The notes beneath the pieces were generated by a model, which did not search any database, had not been told where the DNA came from, and was given only the letters and a program-made list of their open reading frames with translations. Source: Ewingella sp. CoE-038-23 (GTDB lineage: Bacteria > Pseudomonadota > Gammaproteobacteria > Enterobacterales > Enterobacteriaceae). From it: a stretch of DNA of 64,000 bases. The position numbers and the translations under genes were made by a program. Positions within the stretch are counted from its first letter, which is position 1. Each line of letters starts with the position of its first letter. Below are positions 44,241-54,194 of the stretch, one piece after another. The stretch lies in the NCBI RefSeq assembly GCF_040419245.1, contig NZ_JAZHOH010000001.1, forward strand, positions 3,410,001-3,474,000, read 5' to 3'.

Positions 44241-44258
44241 AGGCCGGATATCCGGCCT
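44241..44258. other. Perfect palindrome between nusB and thiL
   Basis: AGGCCGGATATCCGGCCT is a perfect 18-base palindrome. On the minus strand a T run appears only 8 bases later, so it is a poor terminator; it might act as an mRNA hairpin between nusB and thiL. Confidence 0.4.
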
Positions 44259-44373
44259 CAACAGGTTGGTCAACGCCATGGTAAGCGATGTAACTTCACA
44301 AAATCTTCAACCAAACTAAAGGCTGTATGACCAACATGCATTTATTGTTGTGACTTGTGAACGGGCTGTACTG

Positions 44374-44787
44374 TTACTTTTTGCGGATATGCGGGCCCGC
44401 TTTATCCAGTACGCCGTTAACAAATTTGTGGCTATCTTCAGCGCCGAAGGTTTTCGCCAGTTCGATCGCTTCGTTGATGGCCACTTTGTAAGGGACGTCC
44501 TGACGCTTGCTCAGTTCAAACAGAGCCAGACGCAGGATTGCTCTTTCCACCTGACCCAATTCGTCGAGCTGGCGAGACAGGTATGGAGCCATCAGCGCAT
44601 CAAGCTTCTCTGCACTGGTAGCAACACCGGTCAGCAATTCGCGGAAATAGGTAATGTCGACGTCTTTGACATCCTGCTCGGTCAGGAATTCTAATTCAAC
44701 ATCGGCAATGTCGTTTTTCGACAACTGCCAAGAGTAAAGCGCCTGTACGGCACATTCACGGGCGCGGCGACGAGCAGCAGGTTTCAC
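44374..44787 (-). CDS. nusB: Transcription antitermination factor NusB
   Basis: NusB binds the boxA RNA with S10 (NusE) and supports rRNA and lambda N-type antitermination. The 137-residue all-helical protein has the family motifs [21 protein letters not shown], and [49 protein letters not shown]. It follows ribE after 20 bases, the usual ribE-nusB pair. Confidence 0.97.
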   Translation of the reverse strand: MKPAARRRARECAVQALYSWQLSKNDIADVELEFLTEQDVKDVDITYFRELLTGVATSAEKLDALMAPYLSRQLDELGQVERAILRLALFELSKRQDVPYKVAINEAIELAKTFGAEDSHKFVNGVLDKAGPHIRKK

Positions 44788-44807
44788 GGATTTCCCCTTA
44801 ACTAGAT

Positions 44808-45278
44808 TCAGGCCTGGATAGCCTTGATAACATTAATCATTTCAAGCGCGGTCAGGGCTGCTTCAGCACCTTTATTACCGGCTTTTGTCCCTGCACGTTC
44901 GATAGCTTGCTCAATACTTTCGGTAGTCAGCACGCCGAACGACACTGGGATCTCGCTGTTCAGCGCAACGCTGGCTAAACCAGAGCTACATTCGCCAGCC
45001 ACGAATTCGAAATGGGCAGTGCCCCCACGGATGACGGTACCCAGTGCGATAACAGCATCATATTTGCCGCTGTTCGCCAGAGCACGAGTGGCCAGTGGCA
45101 GCTCATAAGCGCCTGGAACCCACACTACGGTGATGTTGTCATCGCTAACCTGACCAATGCGTTTCAAAGCATCAACCGCGCCAGACAGCAGGCTGTCGTT
45201 GATGAAATTGTTGAAACGGGCAATAGCGATTGCTACGCGCGCGTTCGGCGTGGCTACAACACCTTCGATAACGTTCAT
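44808..45278 (-). CDS. ribE: 6,7-dimethyl-8-ribityllumazine synthase
   Basis: This enzyme (RibE in E. coli, RibH elsewhere) makes lumazine, the penultimate riboflavin intermediate, as an icosahedral 60-mer. The 156-residue protein has [24 protein letters not shown] and [20 protein letters not shown]. The ATG at 45278 has AAAGGA in front and matches E. coli MNIIE; an upstream ATG at 45302 would add MNPFKGKP. Confidence 0.97.
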   Translation of the reverse strand: MNVIEGVVATPNARVAIAIARFNNFINDSLLSGAVDALKRIGQVSDDNITVVWVPGAYELPLATRALANSGKYDAVIALGTVIRGGTAHFEFVAGECSSGLASVALNSEIPVSFGVLTTESIEQAIERAGTKAGNKGAEAALTALEMINVIKAIQA

Positions 45279-45480
45279 AGGTTTTCCTTTAAATGGGTTC
45301 AAGAGTTCAGCTTTTGACAGCCCCGGCCCAGCCCAGCCGCAGGGGGGCGGATTCTATCATATTATTACCTTGTCTGGACATGCGATTTATAAACACATTC
45401 CGTCAAAAGGCGTGGCAGAGAAGCCGAAGCTTATCTGCCCGATATTTTTGCGACGTTTTTACGGCTCGAATACGTGCCGA

Positions 45481-46605
45481 TTAGTACTGAGGTTTCAGGC
45501 GCAGACGCAAATCTGCTCCCACCTGACGCACATCGCTGAGGGTGAATTGTGGCGCATCGGACAGGCTTTGCAAGCCGGGGAGCACACAAAGTGCACGTCC
45601 GTTTTCACCCAGTAATTTTGGTGCCATGTAGACGATCAGCTCATCCACCAGACCGGCCTGCAACAGCGCTCCGGCAAGCTCTGCCCCGGCTTCAACCCAT
45701 ATGCTATTTATCTGTCGCTTGGCCAGTTGCATCATCAGCAGCACTAAATCAACCCGGTTATCTCGCCCCGGAACCACCCACTGCTCGGTGGATTCAGGCC
45801 AGGTTTGCTCATCGGCGGCAAGGCGGGCCAGCCAAGTATCGCCCGGCTGATTGACCATTTTGTGCCGTGGCGTCACGCGATTTTGACTGTCGATAACAAT
45901 GCGCAGCGGCTGACGCAGGGACTCCTGCGGATAAATACGCTGAGTGTCGCTATCCAGTTGGTCCCAACGGACGTTGAGTGAAGGGTCGTCCGCCAGCACC
46001 GTGGCGCTGGAGCTAAGAATGGCCGAGCTTTGAGCACGAAAACGCTGCACGTCGGCACGCGCGGCGGCTGAGGTGATCCACTGGCTTTCGCCAGACGCCA
46101 TCGCCGTGCGGCCATCCAGCGACGCCGCCATTTTTAGCTGCACATAAGGGAAGCCGGTGCGCATACGCTTTAAGAAGCCGAGGTTGATGGCTTCGGCTTC
46201 GCTGTGCATCAAACCGTGACTGACTTCGATGCCAGTCTGTTGCAAACGGTATAAACCACGCCCGGCGACTTCTGGATTAGGATCTTGCATGGAGGCAACC
46301 ACGCGCGCCACGCCGGCGGCAATCAGCGCGTCGGCACAGGGAGGCGTGCGGCCGTGGTGGCTACAAGGTTCGAGGGTGACATAAGCCGTGGCGCCTTGGG
46401 CTTTTTCGCCCGCCATGCGCAGCGCATGAACTTCGGCGTGTGGCCCACCGGCCTTAATGTGATACCCCTCCCCCACGATTTCGCCATCACGGACGATGAC
46501 GCAGCCGACGTTTGGATTTGGCGTGGTGGTGAAGCGGCCGAGTCGCGCCAGCTCAAAGGCGCGAGCCATGTATTTTTCATCTGTATGCAATGATTCTGTG
46601 GACAT
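45481..46605 (-). CDS. ribD: Bifunctional riboflavin deaminase/reductase RibD
   Basis: RibD deaminates the pyrimidine product of GTP cyclohydrolase II and then reduces its ribose. The 374-residue protein has an N-terminal zinc deaminase domain (GGPHAEVHAL and LEPCSHHGRTPPCADALI) and a C-terminal reductase domain resembling DHFR (from about 150, VQLKMAASLDGRTAMASGESQWIT). It follows nrdR at an 8-base distance. Confidence 0.96.
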   Translation of the reverse strand: MSTESLHTDEKYMARAFELARLGRFTTTPNPNVGCVIVRDGEIVGEGYHIKAGGPHAEVHALRMAGEKAQGATAYVTLEPCSHHGRTPPCADALIAAGVARVVASMQDPNPEVAGRGLYRLQQTGIEVSHGLMHSEAEAINLGFLKRMRTGFPYVQLKMAASLDGRTAMASGESQWITSAAARADVQRFRAQSSAILSSSATVLADDPSLNVRWDQLDSDTQRIYPQESLRQPLRIVIDSQNRVTPRHKMVNQPGDTWLARLAADEQTWPESTEQWVVPGRDNRVDLVLLMMQLAKRQINSIWVEAGAELAGALLQAGLVDELIVYMAPKLLGENGRALCVLPGLQSLSDAPQFTLSDVRQVGADLRLRLKPQY

Positions 46606-46613
46606 ATCTATCC

Positions 46614-47063
46614 TTAATCCTGAAGACGGGCGATCTCTTCGCCGAACTCGCGGATATCCTCAAAGCTGCGATATACCGAAGCAAAGCGAATGTAGGCGAC
46701 TTTATCCAGCTTTTTAAGTGCATCCATCACCAGATTGCCAATCATTTTGGCAGGGATTTCGCGCTCTCCCGTAGCCCGCAATTGTGACTTAATGTGGCTG
46801 ATGGCCATTTCAACGTCATCGGAGCTTACAGGCCGTTTTTCCAACGCCTTCAAGATACCGCGGCGCAGTTTGTCTTCATTGAAGGGTTCACGAACGTCAT
46901 TGCTTTTAATCACGCGGGGCATCACCAGCTCGGCCACTTCAAAAGTAGTAAAGCGTTCGTGGCAAACCAGACACTGGCGACGGCGGCGAACTTGCGATCC
47001 ATCGCCAACCAGGCGGGAATCGATGACTTTCGTATCAACAGCAGCACAAAATGGGCAATGCAT
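46614..47063 (-). CDS. nrdR: Ribonucleotide reductase regulator NrdR
   Basis: NrdR represses the ribonucleotide reductase operons in response to ATP/dATP. The 149 residues contain the N-terminal zinc ribbon (MHCPFC ... QCLVCHERF) and the ATP-cone ([28 protein letters not shown]). First gene of the nrdR-ribD pair, divergent from yajI as in E. coli. Confidence 0.97.
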   Translation of the reverse strand: MHCPFCAAVDTKVIDSRLVGDGSQVRRRRQCLVCHERFTTFEVAELVMPRVIKSNDVREPFNEDKLRRGILKALEKRPVSSDDVEMAISHIKSQLRATGEREIPAKMIGNLVMDALKKLDKVAYIRFASVYRSFEDIREFGEEIARLQD

Positions 47064-47267
47064 AGCAGTTCCTGATGGCGGTCTTGATGGGGGGTTAGTT
47101 TAGCGCGAAGTGGCGCGACAACAAAGGCTGTCGCTACTTTGGTGCACATCGGGTTAAACTTAACCCCTTGTTTGAGCGGGAGGAGCTGCACGTTTCCCCC
47201 TTCACCCTATGATTTTACTGGCTCTGAGCAACTCGCTCTCAGAGCGCAAGAAAAGGAACTCACCGAC

Positions 47268-47837
47268 ATGACAGGCTATTTTCGCGCAACTTTAGCTGCT
47301 TCAGCCCTGCTGGCATTATCAGGTTGTGCCCAACAAGACCCACAAGTGACAGAGCTGCGATCTGAAGTCGGCCAGTTAAACCAAAAATTACAGCGTCTGA
47401 CCGATTTAGCCAGCGCGCTGGAGCAGCAAACCCTGCTCAACCGCCAGTCAACCGATGGCCTGTATATCCTGCCTGCGGCAAAAAGCGCGGCGGTGGTGAA
47501 GAGTGATATTGGTGAGTTAAGCGTAATCCTGACCAATGTTTCTCCAGATGCCAGCGGCGTTCAAGGCCAGCTGCGGATTAAAAGCGTGTCGGGACAGCCA
47601 CTGCCGCCGTTCACCGCCTCGCTGGACTGGGGACAGCTTGACCCAGTCACTGGCAAGCCTTTGACCGTGGATATGCAAACGCAAAATATCGCCAGCGTCC
47701 CGACCCTGCTGCCGAGCGCGGAGCAGGTTATCGACGTGACCTTCCAGAATATTCGCGTCGAAACCCTCGGCTTTGTTCGCCTGCATAATATTCTTGGCCC
47801 GGTACAAGCAGTTCAAGAGCCCGCCGCCGCCAAATAA
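47268..47837 (+). CDS. yajI: YajI-like lipoprotein (DUF3251)
   Basis: The 189-residue product has a lipoprotein signal (ATLAASALLALSGC, Cys20), a short coiled-coil-like segment (VTELRSEVGQLNQKLQRLTDLASALEQQ), then a beta-rich domain. Position beside nrdR and the architecture identify it as YajI. Function is unknown. The start is ATG 47268 with AAAGGA upstream; the longer in-frame frame to 47139 has no signal-like N-terminus. In E. coli tsx and yajD lie between yajI and secF; here secF follows directly. Confidence 0.82.
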   Translation: MTGYFRATLAASALLALSGCAQQDPQVTELRSEVGQLNQKLQRLTDLASALEQQTLLNRQSTDGLYILPAAKSAAVVKSDIGELSVILTNVSPDASGVQGQLRIKSVSGQPLPPFTASLDWGQLDPVTGKPLTVDMQTQNIASVPTLLPSAEQVIDVTFQNIRVETLGFVRLHNILGPVQAVQEPAAAK

Positions 47838-47851
47838 CGGCCTTCAGAAAG

Positions 47852-47883
47852 CATAAAAAAAGCCTCGCAATTGCGAGGCTTTT
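47852..47883. terminator. Bidirectional terminator between yajI and secF
   Basis: AGCCTCGCAATTGCGAGGCT (47858-47877) is a perfect 20-base palindrome flanked by A and T runs, between convergent genes. Confidence 0.88.
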
Positions 47884-47904
47884 TCATGGCTGATGCTGAA
47901 CAGA

Positions 47905-48876
47905 TTAAGGCAGGATCGAAGGCTGATCTGCGCCCTCTTTCTCAACTTTCTGCTGCAACATGTGTTCGCGTTTCATGCCAAGTTTCAGCGCTAACGCGGA
48001 TGCCACGTAGATAGATGAAACCGTACCGATTGATACACCGATCAACATGGTCAGTGAGAAGCCTTCCAGCAACGCGCCGCCAAAGATGTAGAGCATCAGA
48101 ACAACCATCAGCGTGGTCGCTGAGGTCATGATGGTACGGCTCAGGGTCTGGGTCAGGGACACGTTCATGATTTCGTAAGAGGTACCGCGACGGATCTTGC
48201 GGAAGTTCTCACGAATACGGTCCGAAACCACGATGGAGTCATTCAGAGAGTAACCAATAACCGACATCAGGGAAGCGATGATGGTCAGGTCAACCTCGAT
48301 TCTGAACAGTGACAACACGCCCATGGTGATGATGACGTCGTGCGCCAACGCGATAACCGCACCCAACGCCAGTCGCCACTCGAAGCGGAAACCAACGTAA
48401 ATCAGGATACAGATAAGCGCAATCAACAGCGCCATCGCACCGGCCTGAGCCAGATCGCTACCTACGCTTGGACCCACGAACTCAATACGTTTTACTGACG
48501 CATTTTTGTCGATGTCGGCGTTGATAAGTCCGATGACTTTGTTACCCAGTTCCTGACCCGCAGTGCCTGACGTTGGCGGCAGACGGACAATAATGTCGCG
48601 GCTGCTACCAAAGTTTTGGACCACAGGGTCGGTGAACCCGGCTTTCTCCATTGATGCACGCATGTCATCAAGGTTAGCGGGTTGATCGAGGCTGATCTCA
48701 ATTACCGTACCGCCGGTAAAGTCCAGACCCCAATTAAACCCGCGAACACCGATGATCGCGATGGAAACGATCAACAACAGACCAGAAATGGCGAAGGCCA
48801 AGTTGTCCCAGCGCATAAAGTCGATGACTTTACGGCCGTAGTTCAGTTGTTCAACAGTATATTGTTGCTGTGCCAC
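47905..48876 (-). CDS. secF: Protein translocase accessory subunit SecF
   Basis: SecF with SecD uses proton motive force to pull preproteins out of SecYEG. The 323-residue protein has six membrane segments, the SecF landmark [14 protein letters not shown], and [20 protein letters not shown]. The frame is open far upstream inside secD, but the correct start is GTG at 48876 ([15 protein letters not shown]), with GAGGAG upstream; this is 10 bases after the secD stop. Confidence 0.96.
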   Translation of the reverse strand: MAQQQYTVEQLNYGRKVIDFMRWDNLAFAISGLLLIVSIAIIGVRGFNWGLDFTGGTVIEISLDQPANLDDMRASMEKAGFTDPVVQNFGSSRDIIVRLPPTSGTAGQELGNKVIGLINADIDKNASVKRIEFVGPSVGSDLAQAGAMALLIALICILIYVGFRFEWRLALGAVIALAHDVIITMGVLSLFRIEVDLTIIASLMSVIGYSLNDSIVVSDRIRENFRKIRRGTSYEIMNVSLTQTLSRTIMTSATTLMVVLMLYIFGGALLEGFSLTMLIGVSIGTVSSIYVASALALKLGMKREHMLQQKVEKEGADQPSILP

Positions 48877-48886
48877 AACGCACTCC

Positions 48887-50734
48887 TCAGATAGACAGCT
48901 TTTTGATGCGTTTGCCGCCGTAAAGCAGGTTGACGATGGCACGGGTTCCGACGATTGATGTAAACATCGAGGTTGCAACACCGATAGCCGTGGTGATAGC
49001 AAAGCCTTTTATCGAACCGGTACCCACCGCATAAAGAATAATCGCCGTGATCAGGGTAGTAATGTTGGCATCAACGATACTGGAGAACGCGCCTTTATAG
49101 CCTTCGTGAATCGCCTGCTGAACGGAACGCCCGTTCTTCAGCTCTTCCTTGATACGTTCGTTAATCAGTACGTTGGCATCAACTGCAACCGCAAGGGTCA
49201 GTACGATACCGGCAATACCCGGCATGGTCAGCGTTGCCCCTGGCAGCAGGGACATGATCCCAACAATCAGAACCAAGTTAGCCACCAGCGCGGTTGTCGC
49301 AATCACACCAAACTTACGATACCAAACCACCATAAACAGAATTGACGCCACCAGACCCCACAAGCAGGCTTCCAGACCCTGGGTGATGTTCTGCATCCCC
49401 AAAGTTGGACCGATGGTACGTTCTTCGACAATCTGAATCGGCGCAATCAACGCACCCGCGCGCAGCAGCAGGGAGAGCTGGCGAGCTTCATTCGGATCGT
49501 TAACGCCGGTAATGCGGAAGCTGTTACCCAGACGTGACTGGATAGTCGCGACGTTGATAACTTCTTCTTGCTTAGCCAGAATCGAACGGCCGTTCGCATC
49601 TTTCTTACCGCTGTCTTTGTACTCCACAAACAGGGTCGCCATCGGTTTACCGATATTGTCCTTGGTGAAGTTAGACATGGCGTTGCCGCCAGCGCTGTCG
49701 AGGGAGATGTTAACCTGCGGCTGGTTGTATTCGTCCATGTTGGAGGTGGAGTCAGTGATGTGGTCACCGGTCAGGATCACGCGCTTGTACAAGACAACCG
49801 GGCGCCCATCACGGGTATTTTTCACTTCACTGTCGCCCGGCACGCGGCCAGAAGCAGCGGCAGTCGCATCAACGTTGGTGTTAACCAGACGGAATTCCAG
49901 CGTTGCCGTCGCACCCAAAATTTCTTTGGCGCGGGCAGTGTCCTGAATCCCCGGCAGCTCAACCACGATACGGTCTGAACCTTGACGCTGTACCAGCGGT
50001 TCAGCCACACCCAGTTGGTTTACACGGTTACGCAAAATGTTGATGTTTTGCTGAACGGCGTATTCGCGGGCTTCGCTCAGGCGATCATCAGTCATCACAA
50101 CGCGCGCGGCATTGTCGCCACTGGCGGTGATGACTAAATCACGGTGACGCGGGGAAAGATAGCTAACGGCGCTGTCGCGAGTTGCGGCATCACGGAAACG
50201 CACTTCGACACCATAGTTGTCGAGTTTACGGACCGTGGCGTAAGGAATATTTTTCTCGCGCAGGTCACTGCGCATGCTGTCCATGGTCTGCTCTTGCAGC
50301 TTGCTCAGCGCGGTATCCATGTCAACTTCCATCAGGAAGTGAACACCACCACGCAGGTCAAGACCGAGCTTCATTGGCTCAGCGCCCATCATGCTTAACC
50401 AGCGCGGCGTTGCTGGCGCGAGGTTCAGAGCAATAACAAATTTGTCGCCCAGGGCGCTGGTGAGGGCTTCGCGAGCGCGCAGCTGTACATCAGTGTCTTT
50501 AAAGCGGGCAAGGATTTGACCATTTTCCAGTGCAATAGATTTGCTTGGAATTTTGTCTTGATCTAATACGTTTTTGACTTGGTCCAGCGTTGCAACACTG
50601 GCGTCGGAGCCCCGAGCGCCAGTAATTTGAACAGCCGGATCCTCACCATAAAGGTTGGGAAGTGCGTATAGCAGACCGACGATGATCACAACGATCAGCA
50701 TCAGATACTTCCACAAAGGATAACGGTTTAACAC
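48887..50734 (-). CDS. secD: Protein translocase accessory subunit SecD
   Basis: SecD is an RND-superfamily membrane protein with a large periplasmic domain. The 615-residue protein has the N-terminal anchor ([23 protein letters not shown]), the periplasmic P1 landmarks [15 protein letters not shown] and [17 protein letters not shown], and six C-terminal-half membrane segments including [24 protein letters not shown] with the functional Asp. In operon yajC-secD-secF. Confidence 0.97.
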   Translation of the reverse strand: MLNRYPLWKYLMLIVVIIVGLLYALPNLYGEDPAVQITGARGSDASVATLDQVKNVLDQDKIPSKSIALENGQILARFKDTDVQLRAREALTSALGDKFVIALNLAPATPRWLSMMGAEPMKLGLDLRGGVHFLMEVDMDTALSKLQEQTMDSMRSDLREKNIPYATVRKLDNYGVEVRFRDAATRDSAVSYLSPRHRDLVITASGDNAARVVMTDDRLSEAREYAVQQNINILRNRVNQLGVAEPLVQRQGSDRIVVELPGIQDTARAKEILGATATLEFRLVNTNVDATAAASGRVPGDSEVKNTRDGRPVVLYKRVILTGDHITDSTSNMDEYNQPQVNISLDSAGGNAMSNFTKDNIGKPMATLFVEYKDSGKKDANGRSILAKQEEVINVATIQSRLGNSFRITGVNDPNEARQLSLLLRAGALIAPIQIVEERTIGPTLGMQNITQGLEACLWGLVASILFMVVWYRKFGVIATTALVANLVLIVGIMSLLPGATLTMPGIAGIVLTLAVAVDANVLINERIKEELKNGRSVQQAIHEGYKGAFSSIVDANITTLITAIILYAVGTGSIKGFAITTAIGVATSMFTSIVGTRAIVNLLYGGKRIKKLSI

Positions 50735-50761
50735 GGCAGTTCCCTTCGGGAAAATCGAAAA

Positions 50762-51094
50762 TTAAAGAGCCTTCATCGTACCTTTCGGCAGAACGGCAGC
50801 CACGAAGTCACGCTTGATCATCACTTCAGTAGTGTCGTTCAGCGCGATAACAATGAAGCCAGTTTCAGCTACTTTGCTTACGCGACCGATCAAACCACCG
50901 GTGGTCATCACTTCGTCACCTTTACCGATGGAGTCCATCAGTTTTTTGTGTTCTTTAGAGCGTTTCTGTTGCGGGCGCAGGATCATGAAATAGAAAATCA
51001 GACCAAAAACGACCAGCATGATGACCAGAGAGTAAGGACTTCCCTGTGACGGTGCGCCGGTAGCTGCGACTGCATCGGAAATGAAAAGACTCAT
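50762..51094 (-). CDS. yajC: Sec translocon accessory protein YajC
   Basis: YajC is a single-span inner-membrane protein associated with SecDF. The 110 residues have one membrane helix (YSLVIMLVVFGLIFYFMILRPQQKRSKEHKKL) and the conserved GDEVMTTGGLIGRVSKV domain. It follows tgt by about 130 bases and precedes secD by 27. Confidence 0.96.
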   Translation of the reverse strand: MSLFISDAVAATGAPSQGSPYSLVIMLVVFGLIFYFMILRPQQKRSKEHKKLMDSIGKGDEVMTTGGLIGRVSKVAETGFIVIALNDTTEVMIKRDFVAAVLPKGTMKAL

Positions 51095-51227
51095 TTAAAT
51101 TCCCTCATTGTTGTTATGAAACATAACGATATAACGTCTGTTTCTGTTTAAGCGACTCATTTAAAAGCGCCGCCAAAAAGCGACGCCGGTAAATCATTAA
51201 ATAGAACTCGTCGTTAACACTTCAGGC

Positions 51228-52400
<1,173 letters not shown>

Positions 52401-52402
52401 TC

Positions 52403-52431
52403 ATGATAGCAACCACGTAACCCGCTACACA
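52403..52431 (-). promoter_or_regulatory. Possible tgt promoter near the prophage junction
   Basis: On the minus strand TTGTGT and TATCAT are 17-18 bases apart about 50 bases upstream of tgt. The -10 is good (5 of 6), the -35 weak. It could keep tgt-yajC-secDF expressed after separation from queA. Confidence 0.35.
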
Positions 52432-52520
52432 AGCCAGCCAGCTAAAGTAGCCAACTCATCCTTCTGCGTATTTTTGCGGGTTTGTGCCAAATTTCTGACA
52501 CAATCTCGTCACAACCTTCA

Positions 52521-52793
52521 TCACCCACTCACCAGCTTGAAATCATCAAGGCTATCGTCAAACACATCACCTCCCTCCATAGCCCGCCGAATCGAAAACC
52601 AATACTCAATCCCCTGACCAAGCGACACCGGATGCTCCAGCGCGAACTGGTAGAAGCCATCCATCACCACGCCGAACCAGAAACCTCCCCCGTAGCGCTT
52701 TTCACGCTGAAAGAAGACGTACTGGCCCGGAGCGATGTATGGCTCATATTGCCCGCGATAGACGACGATGTAGTGATCTACTTTGCTTCCCAT
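52521..52793 (-). CDS. Unknown 90-residue protein behind a LexA box
   Basis: I do not recognise this protein. It is rich in aromatic residues and Gly (YIVVYRGQYEPYIAPGQYVFF, RYGGGFWFGVVMDGFY) with an acidic C-terminal end (EGGDVFDDSLDDF); no signal peptide, membrane helix or known motif is seen, so it is probably a small soluble cytoplasmic protein. GAGAG lies 6 bases before the ATG and a consensus LexA box at 52811-52830 lies just upstream, so expression is probably SOS-induced. Position at the prophage edge, beside the attachment side and divergent from gtrA, fits a stand-alone accessory gene such as a LexA-controlled antirepressor, which is inference only. Confidence 0.65.
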   Translation of the reverse strand: MGSKVDHYIVVYRGQYEPYIAPGQYVFFQREKRYGGGFWFGVVMDGFYQFALEHPVSLGQGIEYWFSIRRAMEGGDVFDDSLDDFKLVSG

Positions 52794-52810
52794 GGGGAAC
52801 TCTCACAAAA

Positions 52811-52830
52811 TGCTGTTTATGCATACAGTA
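52811..52830. promoter_or_regulatory. LexA (SOS) box
   Basis: TGCTGTTTATGCATACAGTA contains the invariant CTGT-N8-ACAG core and matches the consensus TACTGTATATATATACAGTA at nearly every outer position. It overlaps the -10 of the predicted minus-strand promoter at 52825-52853. Confidence 0.85.
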
Positions 52831-52853
52831 TTTGGTTTTTTTAAACTGATCAA
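52825..52853 (-). promoter_or_regulatory. Predicted promoter of the SOS-controlled small gene
   Basis: On the minus strand TTGATC (-35) and TACTGT (-10) are spaced exactly 17 bases. The -10 is inside the LexA box, which would give LexA repression, and the -35 contains a GATC Dam site. The -10 match is weak, so the exact assignment is uncertain. Confidence 0.5.
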
Positions 52854-52862
52854 GTAATGATC
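52848..52862. promoter_or_regulatory. Paired GATC Dam sites upstream of gtrA
   Basis: GATC occurs at 52848-52851 and 52859-52862, 11 bases apart, with a third at 52775-52778. Closely paired GATC sites upstream of gtr operons are where Dam and OxyR switch phase-variable expression in P22-type gtr clusters. I could not fit a full OxyR site here. Confidence 0.45.
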
Positions 52863-52917
52863 TACATGGGGTTAGGTGTTAAACTCTGCAAAACACAAAA
52901 TCTTCGAAATTTTTCAT

Positions 52918-53280
52918 ATGTTTAATCTATTCACTAAATACCTAACTGTTGGCGTTATAAATACCGCAATACACTGGGCTGCTTTCTCAATTGCTGTTTA
53001 CCTTTTTTCGGTTAATCAGGCTGCGGCTAACTTTATTGCGTTTGCAACTGCTGTCACCTTCTCATTCTTTGCCAATGCTAGTTTTACTTTCAATGCAAAG
53101 CCTAAACCAACACGCTACCTTCTTTTTGTGTCTTTCATGGGCGTTTTAAGCATTCTTGTCGGGAAGATTTCTGATTATTACCATATTGAGCCCATTATAA
53201 CGCTTATCGAGTTTTCACTTGTTAGCTTGGTTTTAGGTTTTATTTATTCAAAATACGTTGTCTTTAGGGAAGATAAATGA
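52918..53280 (+). CDS. gtrA: GtrA-type bactoprenol-linked glucose flippase
   Basis: GtrA is thought to flip undecaprenyl-phosphate-glucose across the inner membrane for O-antigen modification. The 120-residue protein has four membrane segments and the family landmarks [34 protein letters not shown] and [13 protein letters not shown]. The ATG at 52918 aligns with P22 GtrA (LFAKYTSIGVLNT); a GTG at 52876 would add 14 residues. It overlaps gtrB as ATGA. Confidence 0.92.
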   Translation: MFNLFTKYLTVGVINTAIHWAAFSIAVYLFSVNQAAANFIAFATAVTFSFFANASFTFNAKPKPTRYLLFVSFMGVLSILVGKISDYYHIEPIITLIEFSLVSLVLGFIYSKYVVFREDK

Positions 53281-54194
53281 AAATTTCTCTGGTAGTTCCT
53301 GTCTTCAACGAAGAGGACGCTATACCAATTTTTTATAAATCAGTAAGAGAGTTTGAAGGGCTTAAGCAGCATGATGTTGAGATAATCTTCATCAATGACG
53401 GAAGCAAGGATGCTACTGAGTCGATCATAAATTCTTTAGGAGTAGCTGACCCGCTAGTTAAGCCGTTGTCATTCACTAGAAACTTCGGAAAAGAACCAGC
53501 ACTATTTGCCGGATTGGAACAATCATCAGGCGAGGCCATCATCCCTATTGATGTCGATCTTCAGGACCCAGTGGAAGTAATCCCACTCATGATGGAAAAA
53601 TGGATAGCTGGAGCCGACATGGTCCTCGCCAAAAGAATAGATAGATCCACAGATGGCAAGATGAAGAGAAAGTCGGCAGAGTGGTTCTATAAACTTCATA
53701 ACAAAATTAGCAACCCAAAAATCGAAGAGAACGTAGGTGATTTTCGCCTTATGTCACGCGAGGTTGTTGAAAATATCAAAATGATGCCTGAGAGAAACCT
53801 TTTCATGAAAGGCGTGCTTAGCTGGGTGGGCGGCAGAACAGATGTTGTTGAATATTGCCGAGCAGAGCGAATAGCAGGAAACTCAAAATTTAACGGATGG
53901 AAATTATGGAATCTAGCTCTTGAAGGAATTACTAGCTTCTCTACTTTCCCACTTCGAATGTGGACGTATATAGGTCTTTTTGTGGCAGGCTTATCCTTCC
54001 TTTACGGAGCGTGGATGATAATTGATACAATAGTATTTGGAAATCCAGTTCGTGGGTACCCTTCGTTACTAGCGTCAGTTCTTTTCCTTGGTGGAGTTCA
54101 GTTAATTGGGATAGGAATTCTTGGAGAGTATATAGGAAGGATATATTCCGAGGTTAAAATGAGACCAAGATATTTAATAAAGGAAAAAAAATGA
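53277..54194 (+). CDS. gtrB: GtrB-type bactoprenol glucosyl transferase
   Basis: GtrB loads glucose (or a related sugar) from a nucleotide sugar onto undecaprenyl phosphate. The 305-residue protein has an N-terminal GT2 domain ([26 protein letters not shown], and the DxD-containing [15 protein letters not shown]), the conserved FRLMSREVV, and two C-terminal membrane helices ([19 protein letters not shown] and [24 protein letters not shown]). ATGA overlaps link it to gtrA before and the third gene after. Confidence 0.94.
   Translation: MKISLVVPVFNEEDAIPIFYKSVREFEGLKQHDVEIIFINDGSKDATESIINSLGVADPLVKPLSFTRNFGKEPALFAGLEQSSGEAIIPIDVDLQDPVEVIPLMMEKWIAGADMVLAKRIDRSTDGKMKRKSAEWFYKLHNKISNPKIEENVGDFRLMSREVVENIKMMPERNLFMKGVLSWVGGRTDVVEYCRAERIAGNSKFNGWKLWNLALEGITSFSTFPLRMWTYIGLFVAGLSFLYGAWMIIDTIVFGNPVRGYPSLLASVLFLGGVQLIGIGILGEYIGRIYSEVKMRPRYLIKEKK

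Noticed and set aside
45279..45480. Possible FMN riboswitch between ribD and ribE
   Set aside because: The conserved RFN helices and loop sequences are not visible; enterobacterial RFN elements precede ribB, which is not here.
52482..52844. Plus-strand 120-codon frame opposite the small SOS gene
   Set aside because: It has a non-ATG start without a ribosome site, is rich in Pro/His/Ser as antisense frames are, and overlaps the LexA box; the minus-strand frame has better signals.
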